From Sipunculus nudus (lineage: Eukaryota > Annelida > Sipuncula > Golfingiida > Sipunculidae): 64,000 nt of DNA. A program made the position numbers and the translations under genes. Position 1 is the first letter of the stretch; each line of letters opens with the position of its first letter. The stretch is from contig CM049319.1 of assembly GCA_026874595.1 (NCBI GenBank), positions 38,139,473-38,203,472 of the forward strand, in the 5' to 3' direction. A model generated the notes under the pieces. That model did no database searches. It saw only the letters and a list, made by a program, of their open reading frames with translations, and was not told the origin of the DNA. Positions 25,909-38,912 of the stretch are shown here, piece after piece.

Positions 25909-26279
25909 GTGAGTGTTATTCTTCAGCCAGCTGACAGTCCTGCCAGCTGTATAGATGTAGCCTTCTGTTCAGTGTGAGCATGGTTTATTACATCTAATGT
26001 TTTTACACTTGTGTACTGAAAACAGTTGCAGTTACAGCTAATTTTATCTCATCCCAATAGTTCTGCTAACAAGAATATTTAAAAAATATGTTGAAATTAT
26101 TGATCATGCATAGCTTTAATCATTTGTAATTTACAAATGTCCTCATCTACAATTAAATTTTTATCTTGATCTTTAATGTCAATTCGGGTGAACAAGGAAT
26201 AATTGTCAATGATGTCCATGTATGTGTCATTTGTCTACCCATCACTGCAGATTCACAAATTAATAGATGCACTTTCCCA

Positions 26280-26281
<2 letters not shown>

Positions 26282-26351
<70 letters not shown>

Positions 26352-26358
26352 CATATTT

Positions 26359-26408
<50 letters not shown>

Positions 26409-26414
26409 GTATAC

Positions 26415-26476
<62 letters not shown>
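26282..26476. repeat. (TA)n microsatellite with ATAC / ATGT interruptions
   Basis: Nearly 200 bases of alternating AT with occasional C or G substitutions. Open frames through it (Ile-Tyr repeats) are artefacts. A strong candidate for length polymorphism and assembly error. Confidence 0.95.
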
Positions 26477-26479
<3 letters not shown>

Positions 26480-26482
26480 GGT

Positions 26483-27899
26483 CAGAGCCATGAATTTGAC
26501 ATGGTGTGGTGGTTAACCTTTCTGTTTATGAAAGTGACATGGTGTGGTGGTTAACCTTTCTGTTTATGAAAGTGACATGGTGTGGTGGTTAACCTTTCTG
26601 TTTATGAAAGTGACATGGTTTGGTGGTTTTAAAACCTTTCTGTTTATGAAAGTGACATGGTGTGGTGGTTAACCTTTCTGTTTATGAAAGTGACATGGTG
26701 TGGTGGTTAACCTTTCTGTTTATGAAGTGACATGGTGTGGTGGTTTTAAAACCTTTCTGTTTATGAAAGTGACATGGTGTGGTGGTTAACCTTTCTGTTT
26801 ATGAAAGTGACATGGTGTGGTGGTTTTAAAACCTTTCTGTTTATGAAAGTGACATGGTGTGGTGGTTAACCTTTCTGTTTATGAAAGTGACATGGTGTGG
26901 TGGTTAACCTTTCTGTTTATGAAAGTGACATGGTGTGGTGGTTAACCTTTCTGTTTATGAAAGTGACATGGTGTGTTGGTTAACCTTTCTGTTTATGAAA
27001 GTGACATGGTTTGGTGGTTTTAAAACCTTTCTGTTTATGAAAGTGACATGGTGTGGTGGTTAACCTTTCTGTTTATGAAAGTGACATGGTGTGGTGGTTA
27101 ACCTTTCTGTTTATGAAGTGACATGGTGTGGTGGTTTTAAAACCTTTCTGTTTATGAAAGTGACATGGTGTGGTGGTTAACCTTTCTGTTTATGAAAGTG
27201 ACATGGTGTGGTGGTTTTAAAACCTTTCTGTTTATGAAAGTGACATGGTGTGGTGGTTAACCTTTCTGTTTATGAAAGTGACATGGTGTGGTGGTTAACC
27301 TTTCTGTTTATGAAAGTGACATGGTGTGGTGGTTAACCTTTCTGTTTATGAAAGTGACATGGTGTGGTGGTTAACCTTTCTGTTTATGAAAGTGACATGG
27401 TGTGGTGGTTTTAAAACCTTTCTGTTTATGAAAGTGACATGGTGTGGTGGTTAACCTTTCTGTTTATGAAAGTGACATGGTGTTGTGGTTTTAAAACCTT
27501 TCTGTTTATGAAAGTGACATGGTGTGGTGGTTAACCTTTCTGTTTATGAAAGTGACATGGTGTGGTGGTTTTAAAACCTTTTTGTTTATGAAAGTGACAT
27601 GGTGTGGTGGTTAACCTTTCTGTTTATGAAAGTGACATGGTGTGGTGGTCTTAAAACCTTTCTGTTTATGAAAGTGACATGGTGTGGTGGTTAACCTTTC
27701 TGTTTGTGAAAGTGACATGGTGTGGTGGTTTTAAAACCTTTCTGTTTATGAAAGTGACATGGTGTGGTGGTTAACCTTTCTGTTTATGAAAGTGACATGG
27801 TGTGGTGGTTAACCATTCCGTTTATGAAAGTGACATGGTGTGGTGGTTAACCTTTCTGTTTATGAATGTGTCATGGTGTGGTGGTTAACCGTTTTTGTT
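26483..27899 (+). repeat. 38/42-bp minisatellite with higher-order organisation
   Basis: About 36 tandem units. The 38-base form contains GTGGTTAACC and the 42-base form GTGGTTTTAAAACC, so each unit carries a palindrome of 8 or 12 bases. The two forms do not alternate at random. A ten-unit block of 391 bp, marked by a private TTTGGTGG change and a one-base deletion (TATGAAGTGAC), starts at about 26615 and repeats at about 27006. The array is cut at 27900 by family B copy 27900-31784. Confidence 0.9.
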
Positions 27900-28310
27900 A
27901 GCAAACCTGCAAGCTTATGCGATGGTGTGGCGTCTTCCATCATCTGTACGTAAACCCTTACTATCTGAAAAATGGCAGGAGCTTGTATCACCAAATTTTT
28001 TACAAAAAATCATTCTAAAAAACTATCAGATTTTGCTTATTTTTTTGCTATCTGCATTTACTTAGACTCTATAGGGAAAAAAATTTAAAAAAAACTTTTA
28101 AAAATCTTCTTCTCCAAAACTGTCCAGCCAAATTGTTTCAATATTTCACAGGAATAATCTCTGAAACAATCTCACTCAAGTTTGTGCGAATGGTTCCATT
28201 GGGTGAATTTTGGCTGAGTTACAAGAAAGCTGAATTTATTCTTTTAGCCAAAAGAGGATACTAAAATTACAATATCAGAAACAGCTGTAGCTATCATCAC
28301 CAAATGTTTT

Positions 28311-29634
28311 AGCTCAGCTGTGAGCTTTAGGGATCACCCTTTGTATGACGGCTGTCCAGCCATCCGGCCATCTGTCAGTTAACAGGGCACAGATCATAAT
28401 CGCTGGACCTGGAATCTTAACTTGACATCGAGGGAGGTCCATGAAAATCTCATTGAAAACCTGGAATTAGGTCTCTGTTTCCCATATTCTTCGAGGTATG
28501 GGGCTCCGAAGTACCTCCCCCCCCCCCCAGAATAATGGAAAATTTAATACAAAAGCTCAAGTATCTGAACAACTAATGCATTGATCACCATCGTTCTTGG
28601 CATGGATATTGGTCATGGAATCTTTCATCAATTTTGGCAGACTGATGGCCCCACCTGTATTTTTCTTTCAATTTTTACGAATTTCTTTTCTCTATTTTTG
28701 AGACCTCTTAAGATGTGTTCATCTATTATCAGGGCATAAAATCATAACGACTGGCCTTAGAATCTTCACTTTTGACATGCAGCGCGGCCAAAGAAAAGTC
28801 TACATGGAACTCTGAAATTAGGTCTCTGTTACCCATAAACTTTGAGCTATGGGGCTCCGAAGTACCCCCCAGAATAATGTAAAATTTTATACAAAAGCTC
28901 AAGTATCTGAACAACTAATACATTGATCACCATGATTCTTTGCATAGATATTGATCATGAAGTGTTTCATCAGTTTCTGCAGACTGGTGGTGCTACCTCT
29001 GTTTTTTCAATTTTTTTACAATTTTTTTTCTCTATTTTTGAGTCCTTAAAAGATGCAGATCTGTTAACAGGGCACAAATCATAAGGACTGGACCTAGAAT
29101 CTTCTCTCATGACATGCAGGGAGATCCATGGAAATTCTCATGCGAAACCTAAAATTAGGTCTCTGTTGTCCATATCCTCCAAGCTATGGGGCTCAGAAAT
29201 ACACCCCAGAATTATTAAAAATGTGATAAAAAAGCTCCATTATCTGAACAACTAATGCATTTATCACCATGATTTTTTTTGCATGCATATTGATCATGGA
29301 GTCTTTCATTATTTCCTGTAGACTGGTGGCGCCACCTGAATTTTTTTTTTCAAATTTTTACCCATTTTTTTCTCTTTTATAGACCTTATAAGATGTGGTC
29401 ATCTGTTAACAGGGCACACATTGTAACCATTGGACCTAGAATCTTTTAACTTGACATCCAGGGAGGTCCATGAAAAATCTGCTCGGAAACCTGAAATTAG
29501 GTCCCTGTTACCCATATCCTCTGAACTATGCTTAAGTGAAAAGAGATACCACCTACAAAATTTGGCATTGATAAAATTCCCTTTGTGAATGTTTTCCTAG
29601 TCAGCTGAGCTTCATGACCCCTGGGTCACTAGTT
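28311..29634 (+). mobile_element. Family A element inserted in family B, with about 340-bp internal tandem units
   Basis: It starts TTTT-AGCTCAGCTGTGAGC and ends CAGCTGAGCTTCATGACC, CCTGGGTCACTAGTT. The interior is three and a half units of about 340 bp starting at 28386, 28728, 29065 and 29408. Each begins CAGGGCAC(A/-)AATCATAA, continues with a 'tatggggctc' segment and ends in 'gcagactggtggtgccacct'. The empty site is readable from 53740-53765, where 'atcaccaaatgtt' runs directly into 'atgccaatgttggtcacat'. Confidence 0.75.
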
Positions 29635-30843
29635 AATTCAAATGTTGGTCACATGACTCAAGAACATATGAAATTGAGGTATTGGTGGTGCCACCTGCAT
29701 CAACCTTTTTTGTTCGAGAGTACATTAACCCATAATTTCTCAGGAAAAGCAGAAGCTAGCATCCCCAAATTGAATGAAAAAATCTGTGGCATATCAAATG
29801 TTGTGGGATTGAGCTTTTTGTGGCGCCACCTATATTAACTTACATTTTACGGGGGGAAAGCTAAAAAACTCTGAAAATCTTCTTTGAAATCATTTAGCCA
29901 AATTGTTCAATATTTCACAGAAATGATCCCAGAGACAAGCTCTCTCGCGTTTGTTCAAATGGTTTGGGTTTGATGAATTTTGTTCAAGTTAATGGAATTT
30001 GAACTTAGTCATTTGGCCAAGTAAGCATACTGACATAACAGTCTCAGAAATGATAGGAGCTAGCATCACCAAGTTTTGAGCAAATGTTGGTCACCTGACT
30101 CATATTTAAAATTGCAGTTTTTGTGGTGCCAGGTACATGGACCTGTTTTTTACGGACAAAAACCTCATAATTTTTGCCTCTTTCAGCTTAAAAATTTTTT
30201 TAAGTTCTGTTTATAGACTGCCAACTGTATCAGATTATGCAACAGGTCAAGAGTTCACTCAGTGCAGCTAGGTGCAGGTCAAGAATTCATTCAGTGCATT
30301 AACTGCTGCTTGTAATTTGTTCTGGTTCACTCTGGGCTACTGCCTTTCTCACCATAGCTTGGTCAGCCACTTGACTCAAGAGAAGTTTGATGTATTGGCC
30401 TGATATTTTGACCTGTCCATGCAGTTCTGTGGCGTTCTTGTACACAAGACTGGTGTCGCCCCCTAACAATGTCTTTTGCACAGTGTATGTCCCTGCTTAT
30501 TTTATCAGGAGGGATTTGATATATATTAGCCTGAAATTGTGCATTTGTAAACATCTCAAATAGCTTTGTTTTATGCATGACAGGTGGCGTCACCTACAAT
30601 GATTTTTGCAGTGTATCCTCGTGCTTATTCCTCAGGAGAGATTTGACATATCAGCCTGAAATTATATGTCAATACTTCTCAGATAGTTTTGTTATATACA
30701 AGACTAATGGCACCACCTAAAATTTGTTCATGTATCTTTGCACATAGCCTAGAGTTGTTTGAAGTATCTGTCTGAAATTTTGCATGTCCATACATTTTGA
30801 TTGAATACTCATACACAAAACTAATGGTGCTACCTACTATCAT

Positions 30844-31590
30844 TAGCTCAGGTGACTCTAAGTCATCTGAGCTATAGTCGTGGTCCATTGTCTGTCGTCC
30901 GTCTAGCTGTCCGTCCGTCTGTAGATGTGGCATATTTTGAAACTGTTAGATGTCCCCAATATCTCCTACCAAGCCAAAAACTGGGTCTTTGCTACTTTGT
31001 TCCTTTGAGAAAATAAGGAAAAACCTCAGATATATATGTTAAATTGGAAATGTATAGAAATATAAACTTATAATAAAAAAAAATTGATGTAATAAAAAAA
31101 TGAGGATCTAATACAAACATTTGTTTATTATTTTCCTGCCTCAGCAGAATTGGAGATCAGGCTTTGTTTGCCCTGTATGTATGTTGTTAATAAGTTATAT
31201 TTCAACTGTATACATTTCATAAAATAAAAAAAATACATATATATTTAAAAATATATATTATACAAAAAAAATAGATTCAATTGAACAAATGTGTGAACTA
31301 CTGAAATGTCAACAGTTAATCAAAAAGCTAACTAATGATAATGGTAATAGTACAGATCATTTGTTCACAAACTGCTCACATGCTTCAGTTTCAACATTAG
31401 GAAACGCATGGTCAGGTCACAAAATTTTATTAGCAACACTTTTTTTCTCATCAATACAAACCAATCATATAAACCAACCATGGCCTATATTACCTCTTCC
31501 TCTAACACTTTATCTCCATTTGATATTATTTTAGATTTTTACCTTCAAGGTCAACTTCAGCTGAGCACAGTGACCCATGGGTCCCTTGTT
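30844..31590 (+). mobile_element. Short family A element (about 0.75 kb) inserted in family B
   Basis: It starts AGCTCAGGTGACTCTAAGTC and has the GTCCGTC head. Its 3' half (31020-31590) aligns with 59160-59584. It ends CAGCTGAGCACAGTGACCC, ATGGGTCCCTTGTT. It lacks most of the interior of long copies, so it is an internal-deletion derivative. Confidence 0.75.
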
Positions 31591-31784
31591 TTTGTGTTGT
31601 GTGCACCCATGCCAGTATTTCAGCAGTGACGTTTGTGAAATTGGTGCATGTACTTGGTTCAAAATATTTGCATTGTATATATACATGTCACACATGTACT
31701 AAAAAAGTAATGGTCCAGCATGGAAGCATTATACCTGATGTATATCCCATTGCACAGGTTTGCACTAGGCTTGTAGGCCTTGTT

Positions 31785-32070
31785 TATGAAGTTGAGATGG
31801 GGGTGATGGTTAAACCTTTCTGTAAATGAATTTGACAGGGTGTATTGATTAAAATTTCTGTCTATGAGTTTGACAGGTGATGGGTATTAAACTTTTCTGT
31901 TTTTGAACTTGATAGTATGTGGGGGTAACTGGTAACCTTTTTGTTTATGAATTTGACAGGGTTTAATGATTAACCTTTCTGTTATGAACTTGACAGGCTT
32001 TTGAGATCAACTTTTCTGGTTTTGAACTTGACTGAGGATGGATGTTAATCATTTTGTTTATGTACTTGAG
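31785..32070 (+). repeat. Degenerate continuation of the 38/42-bp minisatellite
   Basis: About seven diverged units of the form 'tttatgaa.ttgacagg.gtg.tggttaacctttctg' lie directly after the family B 3' end. The unit order matches the array on the other side of the element, showing that the B element landed inside the array. Confidence 0.75.
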
Positions 32071-32133
32071 TGATGATGAATCTGTCTTTTAGCTAAAATG
32101 ATGGTGCTGATTAATCTTTTTGTTTCTCAACAG

Positions 32134-32255
32134 GTTGTGGTGAAAAACCTTTCAACAAACAGCGCCCAGGGAGTGCCAGACGATTACCCGGAAGTCCACA
32201 AAAATTAGGAGATGCGGTTCCCACTGCCAAGAACCCTCAAGGTCTATGGGTATAA
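32134..32255 (+). CDS. RASSF8: RASSF8-type protein, coding exon 3 of 3 (conserved C-terminal tail)
   Basis: Completes codon 463 (Gly) and encodes residues 464-502, then TAA at 32253-32255. The exon carries RPGSARRLPGSP and ends NPQGLWV. This matches the RPGSSRQLP and NPEGIYV tail of vertebrate RASSF8, which confirms both the gene identity and the frame across two introns. The acceptor is TTTGTTTCTCAACAG. With exons 1 and 2 the coding length is 1,509 bp. Vertebrate RASSF8 is about 420 residues; the extra length here is mainly the linker between the RA domain and the coiled coil. The function of the tail is not known to me. Confidence 0.92.
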
Positions 32256-33652
32256 GGTCATGGATGTCTGGTCAAATAGCATACCAGAGTCATGTGCATA
32301 TTCATGTGCAGTATACTTTTAATATTGATACAAAATTTAGGTGTGGTGTGACACACTTTGACCAGGTTATCTCAGCCAGGCCAGAATAACACTGTTATCA
32401 CTGTTTGACCATATGTCAACAGCTGAATGCCAAAACCGCCAATATGCCATCATAAATAAATTTATAGGTTTCACTTAAATAATGTGGAATATATTGCCTC
32501 AGGGCAAGAATGTAAAGTTTTAATCATGCACATATTGCATGGTCGGCGGTGTATACTCTCTCATGACTGACTAGTTTTACTGATATTTATTGGCATTAAC
32601 TGATATATGCACACACATACATTTATAATTAAATAATCCAGATCACTTTTATTCACTCTTGAATATTAATCTGTGAGTTTTGATACTTTTCCTTAGTTCT
32701 GTTAACTCTATTGCTCTTATTCTGTGTGATAAAGAAGTATGTTAAATGTTGAACACATGTTTATAGACTGTAACTTGGATCTAATTCTTTTATCTACTGA
32801 CATGTTGTCCCGAGTGTACAGGAACATATTTATTGTCTCTCAGATATCCAGATGAATGAGGGTTTAATGAACAAATGAATATCTTGTAGAAAAGATTTGC
32901 TCATGATGGGATATCCTACTTTAATTTGGTGTTCCAAAAAAGCATTATTCATCTTTAATTTTTTTTATACACTTCCTCTGGAAACCAAACCCTCTCCGCA
33001 GGTGGAATTCTTTTGTGTTGCAACCCTTTACATCCCTGTGCCATTTTTGAACCCTGACAGGTTTATTTCTCCCACTTTCTTATAACCACTCATGGTGGCT
33101 GACATTTTGCATGCAAACTAAAACTCAGATGTCAAATGTTAAATGTAAAAAATTTCAGGTATATCACTATTTTCCAGAATTACCAGATGATCAGTTAATG
33201 TACGAGGGTGTGTGTTCAGAAATGTTGAGTACATTTTCACTGTTATCTTTCTATTCATTCAGTCAACATCGCTGACCCAAAATGAAAAAAAGCTACAAGC
33301 CAAAGAACCAAAGATGTTCAGTGATATTTTTAAATTATGTTTCATTTATATTTATCCTTTAACTGAACTAAAGTTGAATTGTACAGTAATTAATTATTTC
33401 TTTGACATACTTGCATTTATTGTTGTTATTGCCATGATATATGGTATGTAATTTGGACTGGCATGATGTAGTAATATATTTATACAAGTTGATGCGAGGA
33501 AAGGATAACAGATTGCTCTAACAAGTATCCATGTGACAATTGTTTTATTAGACAGGAACTAATTAAAATAAACACAATCTTTGTAAATAGTTACTACAAA
33601 GTGAAAATGCACAAATATTATTTGTCTGCCAAAATACTGTGGTTGTTTTTTT
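32256..33652 (+). other. Probable RASSF8 3' UTR / downstream flank
   Basis: Repeat-free AT-rich sequence after the stop codon. The first AATAAA is at 32455-32460, and others lie further on, for example in the 33560s. Where the transcript ends cannot be decided from sequence. Open frames here (for example 33212-33451) have no domain I recognise. Confidence 0.35.
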
Positions 33653-35713
33653 AGTTCAGCAGACTATAAGTCACCATGGTCCTTTGTCCGTCATCAGTTA
33701 GTCCGGCTGGCTTTCTGGATGTCTATTAACACGGCAAGTTTTGAAACCCTTAGACCTATAAATCCAAAATTCAGCATAGTGTTAGATGTCCCTCAGTTCT
33801 CCTACCAAACCTGAAACTGGGTCACTGCAAGTTCATTCCTTTGAGAAATTAAGGAAAAACCTTCATTTTCCAGTAAAAACCTATTAAAAATTGTTTCACT
33901 TCAAAACTGCCTACTTTGTAAACCACTGTATTCATATTTGATATAACCATATCTGAGTATAGTAACCTATGTTCTTACCAGAAATTAGGTCAATATTGCA
34001 TAAATCTGTGAAATTATGGGCCCAAACTAAATGCACTTAGTCAAAAACAGGAAATATATTTTCTCACTTAACATGATAAATTTTCAAGCTCGAGCTTATT
34101 TCAAGCATGTAACTATATTTAAAATATTTTTAAGTGTAAATCAGAAATCAGATAAAAATTTTGTAATTTTTTTTAGGTTTTTAGCATAAATGTAAAATCA
34201 TTACCTTAAATTTTGCCCAACTTTGAATATGGCACATTTTCTTTATGTTCATACATTGTTTTATTTTCACTTGATGGATAGATAAGGTTTAGACTAATAT
34301 AATCTGAAATTTGAGAGGAATTGGTAAAAAGAAAAGCTTTTCTTCATGATTTCATACACCATGTCAAGTGTTGTTTACATCAAGCCAACCCAGTACAAGG
34401 GTCTGCAGTATGTGATCAGCCCTCACCTCTGTGAGCACTGTTACTTTAAATTTCACAGCTTGTACACATATTACGATTACATCTTTTATAATCTGCAATT
34501 TGAAAGCAATTTTTCAAAAACTGTAGCTTCTATTAAAGTTTTCAACCATCATGTCAAGTATTGTTTACATCAGGCCAGCCCAGTACAGTGTGGTATGCAC
34601 AGCTGGTACTAAAGCCCTGGCCTCAAAAAGCTATAACATAATGCCCATCAATCCTGGCTCCCTGTGCCTAGCTGAGTCTCTGTGTCCCTGAGTTGCACAT
34701 TTTTGCCTGTAAGCACTGTTGATATAATTTCATGGGATGCACTTTAATGGATTAAAGATTTTAATGTCTTGAATTTGAAAGGAATTAATAAAAATTGTAG
34801 CTTTTATCCAAGTTTTTAAAAGATAATCTCATTAAAAAAATTTGCTATTTATGTCAGAAATGGCCTATGCCATAGGTGGTATGGCTACTTGAGGCTGTTT
34901 ATGTAACAATTGACCGGTCAAATAAACAAGATTAATCTTATAATTTTAGTGTTAAATTCAATTTTTGTTCAGACGGTTAAAATATTTTGGAGTTTTTTTA
35001 ACAGATAAAATTTCAGGATTTGAATCCCAAGCTCTACATATTGCAAATTTGTTTTTAATTATTTTTTTAATATTCAAATGCAGTTAAATATTAGGATCAT
35101 AACTGCTCATTAACATGATTGAATATATAATAAGATGTTAAAACTTTGTAGCATTTTATGCTTATCTCTTAAAGTTGGCTAGACCTTGCTATGAATAACA
35201 ATGGTACAATAAATTAATCAGGAATACTGGGCAAACTTCATGGGATTTAATTTTTAGATCACATGGCCATATATTTAACTGTTAAGAACTATTACATCTA
35301 CACATTTTTTTGTCTTTGAAATATATTCTTTCATATTACACCAGAACCAATTACTTTTTTTTCCCTTATTGCATCATTGTTTCAGGCCACAAGTTTCATT
35401 TATTACACAGTGCAAATGTGATCTATACGTAAATGGCTTGTTTAACATGTTTATTAAATGTATTTGTAAATATATCAAATGTATTGACATTTGAATTTTT
35501 TAAAGCATTTTATTTCAGTTAATAAATTAATGTTTATTATCATACTTTGGCTCATATCCATTATTCTGTAATTTACAGGGTTTCTTTTAATCACGGCCTT
35601 TTCTTCTTAGCTTATCAAATGCTAAAATGAAAAATCTAAAGAAATAAGTATATTTTGAATTTGCTAAAACTTTCCAAAATTCAGCTGGGCGACATGACCC
35701 ATTGGTCCCTTGT
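33653..35713 (+). mobile_element. Family A copy, about 2.06 kb
   Basis: It begins after TTTTTTT with AGTTCAGCAGACTATAAGTC and ends TTCAGCTGGGCGACATGACC, CATTGGTCCCTTGTG. The interior follows the 20626 and 1-2160 copies at lower identity, with a partial internal duplication near 34340-34600 ('ttttcataca..atgtcaagtgttgtttacatc'). It appears older than the 6622 copy. Confidence 0.7.
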
Positions 35714-38700
35714 GTTCAAGAGGGTTTAAATTTAGCAATATTGAAGCAAATTATCACAAAAATAAACCTTCATGAGTAATACATAAATAAGACACCAGTG
35801 ATCAGTCATTAACACTACAGCCTCATTGACATATCATATGTTATCCATGCCTTTACCATCAAAAGTAGAAAGGCAAGAGATATAATATAGACATATATTT
35901 AATTTATCTGTAAATGGCAGTTTGATATTACAAATAATATTATATTTTATTATCACTAGTTCAGTGTTCCCTTAGGGTCCTCATCAAATTGTTAACACTT
36001 TTTATCTGCATATTGAATAAATAATGGATCCACCTGGTTAGGTTATTCCCTGGTTAATTTGTGAAAATGAGACCCTCAAAAACACTGAAAAATCGAAAAT
36101 TTCACGAATATAAATGTGCAAATATTAAGCCAGCCATAGTACATTTCAAGATCTTTCAAAGCAAATAAAGTGGTGATGAATCTTGTTTTCAAATTGTTGG
36201 CTTCATCAGAACAATCCAGTTGTTAATCAACCATGGCTAGCTTTGCTGTTGACAGATATAGATATCAAAATAAATTTATTCTTTCTTGTCATAAAATATT
36301 CTAGGCAGTTGGCATCCTTAATTTAATTTGTTATCCATAGAGCCAGGGTCAGTATTTACATCTTTGCCGATAGCCAGCTCTACAGATAACCACTGAATCA
36401 CACTTGCTTGTAGGAAGGCGAGATCATTTTAATTTGTTAGTTACCATCTGTGTGGGTATACCGAGGGCTTGTCACCAGGGCCACTTATTGACTTGTATTA
36501 TTTGACTTTAGTTTATAGATAATTATGTAAATATTTTTGTACAGGTAGAAACACTTCCCAATGTTGACCACTGGTTTTGGCACACTGAACCAAATCCTGC
36601 AGTTATGCATTATGGACAAATTATTGCATATGTATGTTGATTAAGGATTTAAATAGGAGTGATGATTGTATGAAAGTAAGTAGAACTTTATTGTATAAAG
36701 TGTTAGCATATAGATCTAATGTTGAGTTCACACATGTATTCATCATTCAGCACACTAATATGATATCTACATTGCATCAGTCATCTGAACTATGTATAAA
36801 GCTTAATTACAGGTAAGGTGTGATGTTCAAAAGATTTATTCTGGCATGAGTGATTGTGTAAGGAGTGGAATACCTTTCCTAAGTTTACTGTCATCTTCAA
36901 TACTTTATGATCATGATATTACATTGGGTATTTTAGTTTACCACACATTTGCTTATGATACTTCAGTTGATACATAAGGTGTACAGATCTATTTTTCCCT
37001 GTATATATTTTGAAAAACATATGCACATTTCCAAGTGGAGAATTAGGATAGGATATAAAGCTGCCAGTGGCTTGTGATAATTTAGATAGAATCCGTGAAT
37101 TTGACGGCTGTGACAGAGGTTGTGGTGGTTCATGGTTGTGATTAACATGCATCTGTTTTCATGTTTTGACACAGTAGGTCATATCAGTTTATCATCATAC
37201 AAATAATACAGACAAGGGTATACACAGGTTGTGGTTGTTTGTAGAATCCTGTTTATATTTAGTCCTCACTGATGGTCTATCCAGCAGGTGTCATTTGCTG
37301 AGCCTGCCATTAGAGGGCAGAAACCTCTAATCTGAGAGTCAAACAGGTCCAAGCAGGAGCTCCTAGGAAGCATAATAAACTGTTTCAGCTCAACTGCAGA
37401 TCTATTTCCATTCAGTTCAAATATTGTAAACATAACCAGTTATTTTGACATGATTTGATATTTTCCCTTAACCATCTTAACTGTAGTCATATTTTAGTTT
37501 AATGTTTCATCTCTTTTATTTACTGGGGTATTATCTAATAGACTTCCCATCAAGTTCACATAAATATATTTCTAGTGTATTTTGATTATCCAGTCCTAAC
37601 TATAAATCTATAATACAGCATTTAATGAAATGATCCACTGCTTATACCCCTTTCACACAGCAAATGCAAAATGTTTTCAAACTTTTTTATGCTAATTTAG
37701 TATTCACATAGGGAGTCTTGAGGGTTTTCAATCTGTTATAGTCAAATTTTTCAAATTGTGCTCAGGTGATGGTTTCACAAGGTTTCTGGTGCAGATGGAT
37801 CACAACCTGTAAATGCCATATATACCATAGTTACAATGTTTAATGCTCACATGAATGCGGAAAATATTTTTAATGTATTTTTATTTGTCAATATTGCCTG
37901 AAATATTTCAAAGCCTTTTTGTAAGTGAAAGGTCAATTATTTCTATTGCTGTTGTATCTGATTGGTCTCCCCACCTGAACAGGTTGTGGTTTTGCTCAGC
38001 TTAAAATTTCCCAAATGGTAACTGGCCAGGGTTTTTATCCTCTGGATTATAAATATTAATTTACACAGTTTCATGATATGTGCAGTGATAAGGGCATTTT
38101 TCTATGCTTAGAGTACACCTTTAAAAAGAAGATAAACAGAAAATCCCACTGTACATTACACTGAAGCTTATAAGATTTGTTATTAATGCTGTTTGTACAT
38201 GTATACAGGACACTTGTATGATTATCATGAAAGAGACCTGTTCAGGATTACCTGAGACATGGATTGACAGTGATTGGTCCTACATGTCTATGTATTACTA
38301 GACATTAACTTATAAGTTAAATCATGTTATGCAAACGAGAGTAGAACGAAAGTACCAATGCATTTATCACAAGGATTTTTATTGAAATTATAGATTAACA
38401 TGTAAGTATTAGATTTATATTTTTGTCATAAAGGTATTTAACTTGTTACTTTGCACAGATATGTAACATTAGTCACATTCACCACTGTCAACTCATTTTC
38501 ATGCTACTAAGTAAATAAGATCCAGCACAGTCTAGGGTTTTATTGAACTGCAACAATAAGGATTGATGCTGTAATGTATTAAAATAGACATTATAATATT
38601 GTTTCTGATTCACATTTGTATAATAAAGATATATTTTGATCCACATGTTTCATGGATCAGATTTTTTTGTACAAACTTCCATATATTATAATTTTCTTGT

Positions 38701-38912
38701 GTACATTATAAATGTTGAGCATAAGCTGAATAAACTGTTTCAAATTCCATTTTATTTCTTTATGGTGTTGTAAAAGGTACATGCTAGCAAACTAATGTTT
38801 ACATCAGACCTAGCCATTTGTCACCAAGGGGTACATAATTTGTAGGCCCATTACTTGTTTTCTTAATTCGCTGTCAGACAGGTGAAGGCAACTTTAACAC
38901 TGACAAAGGAGC
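35714..38912. other. No recognisable gene or mobile element
   Basis: About 3.2 kb of AT-rich, mostly unique sequence. An AATAAA at about 38727 is followed by a T/G-rich stretch and could be a distal polyadenylation site, but nothing links it to RASSF8. No exon-like open frame was recognised. Confidence 0.45.

Larger units (their letters stand above)
27900..31784 (+). mobile_element. Family B element in RASSF8 intron 2, host of two family A insertions
   Basis: The 5' end is TTTTTGTT then AGCAAACCTGCAAGC, TTATGCGATGG. The 3' end is GCACAGGTTTGCACTAGGC, TTGTAGGCCTTGTTT. Bases 27900-28310, 29635-30843 and 31591-31784 align piecewise to family B copies 12634 and 53333. The gaps are family A elements 28311-29634 and 30844-31590. 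The element sits in the minisatellite: its right flank (31785 on) resumes a degenerate form of the same units. Confidence 0.75.
25909..32133 (+). other. RASSF8 intron 2 (6,225 bp, phase 1)
   Basis: Donor GTGAGT, acceptor TTTGTTTCTCAACAG. It contains, in order, a TA microsatellite, a 38/42-bp minisatellite, a family B element holding two family A elements, and the degenerate continuation of the minisatellite up to about 60 bp before exon 3. Only 25909-26281 and 32071-32133 look unique. Confidence 0.85.

Noticed and set aside
26166-26554. Open frames with long Ile-Tyr-His repeats
   Set aside because: Pure translation of the TA microsatellite; not a gene.
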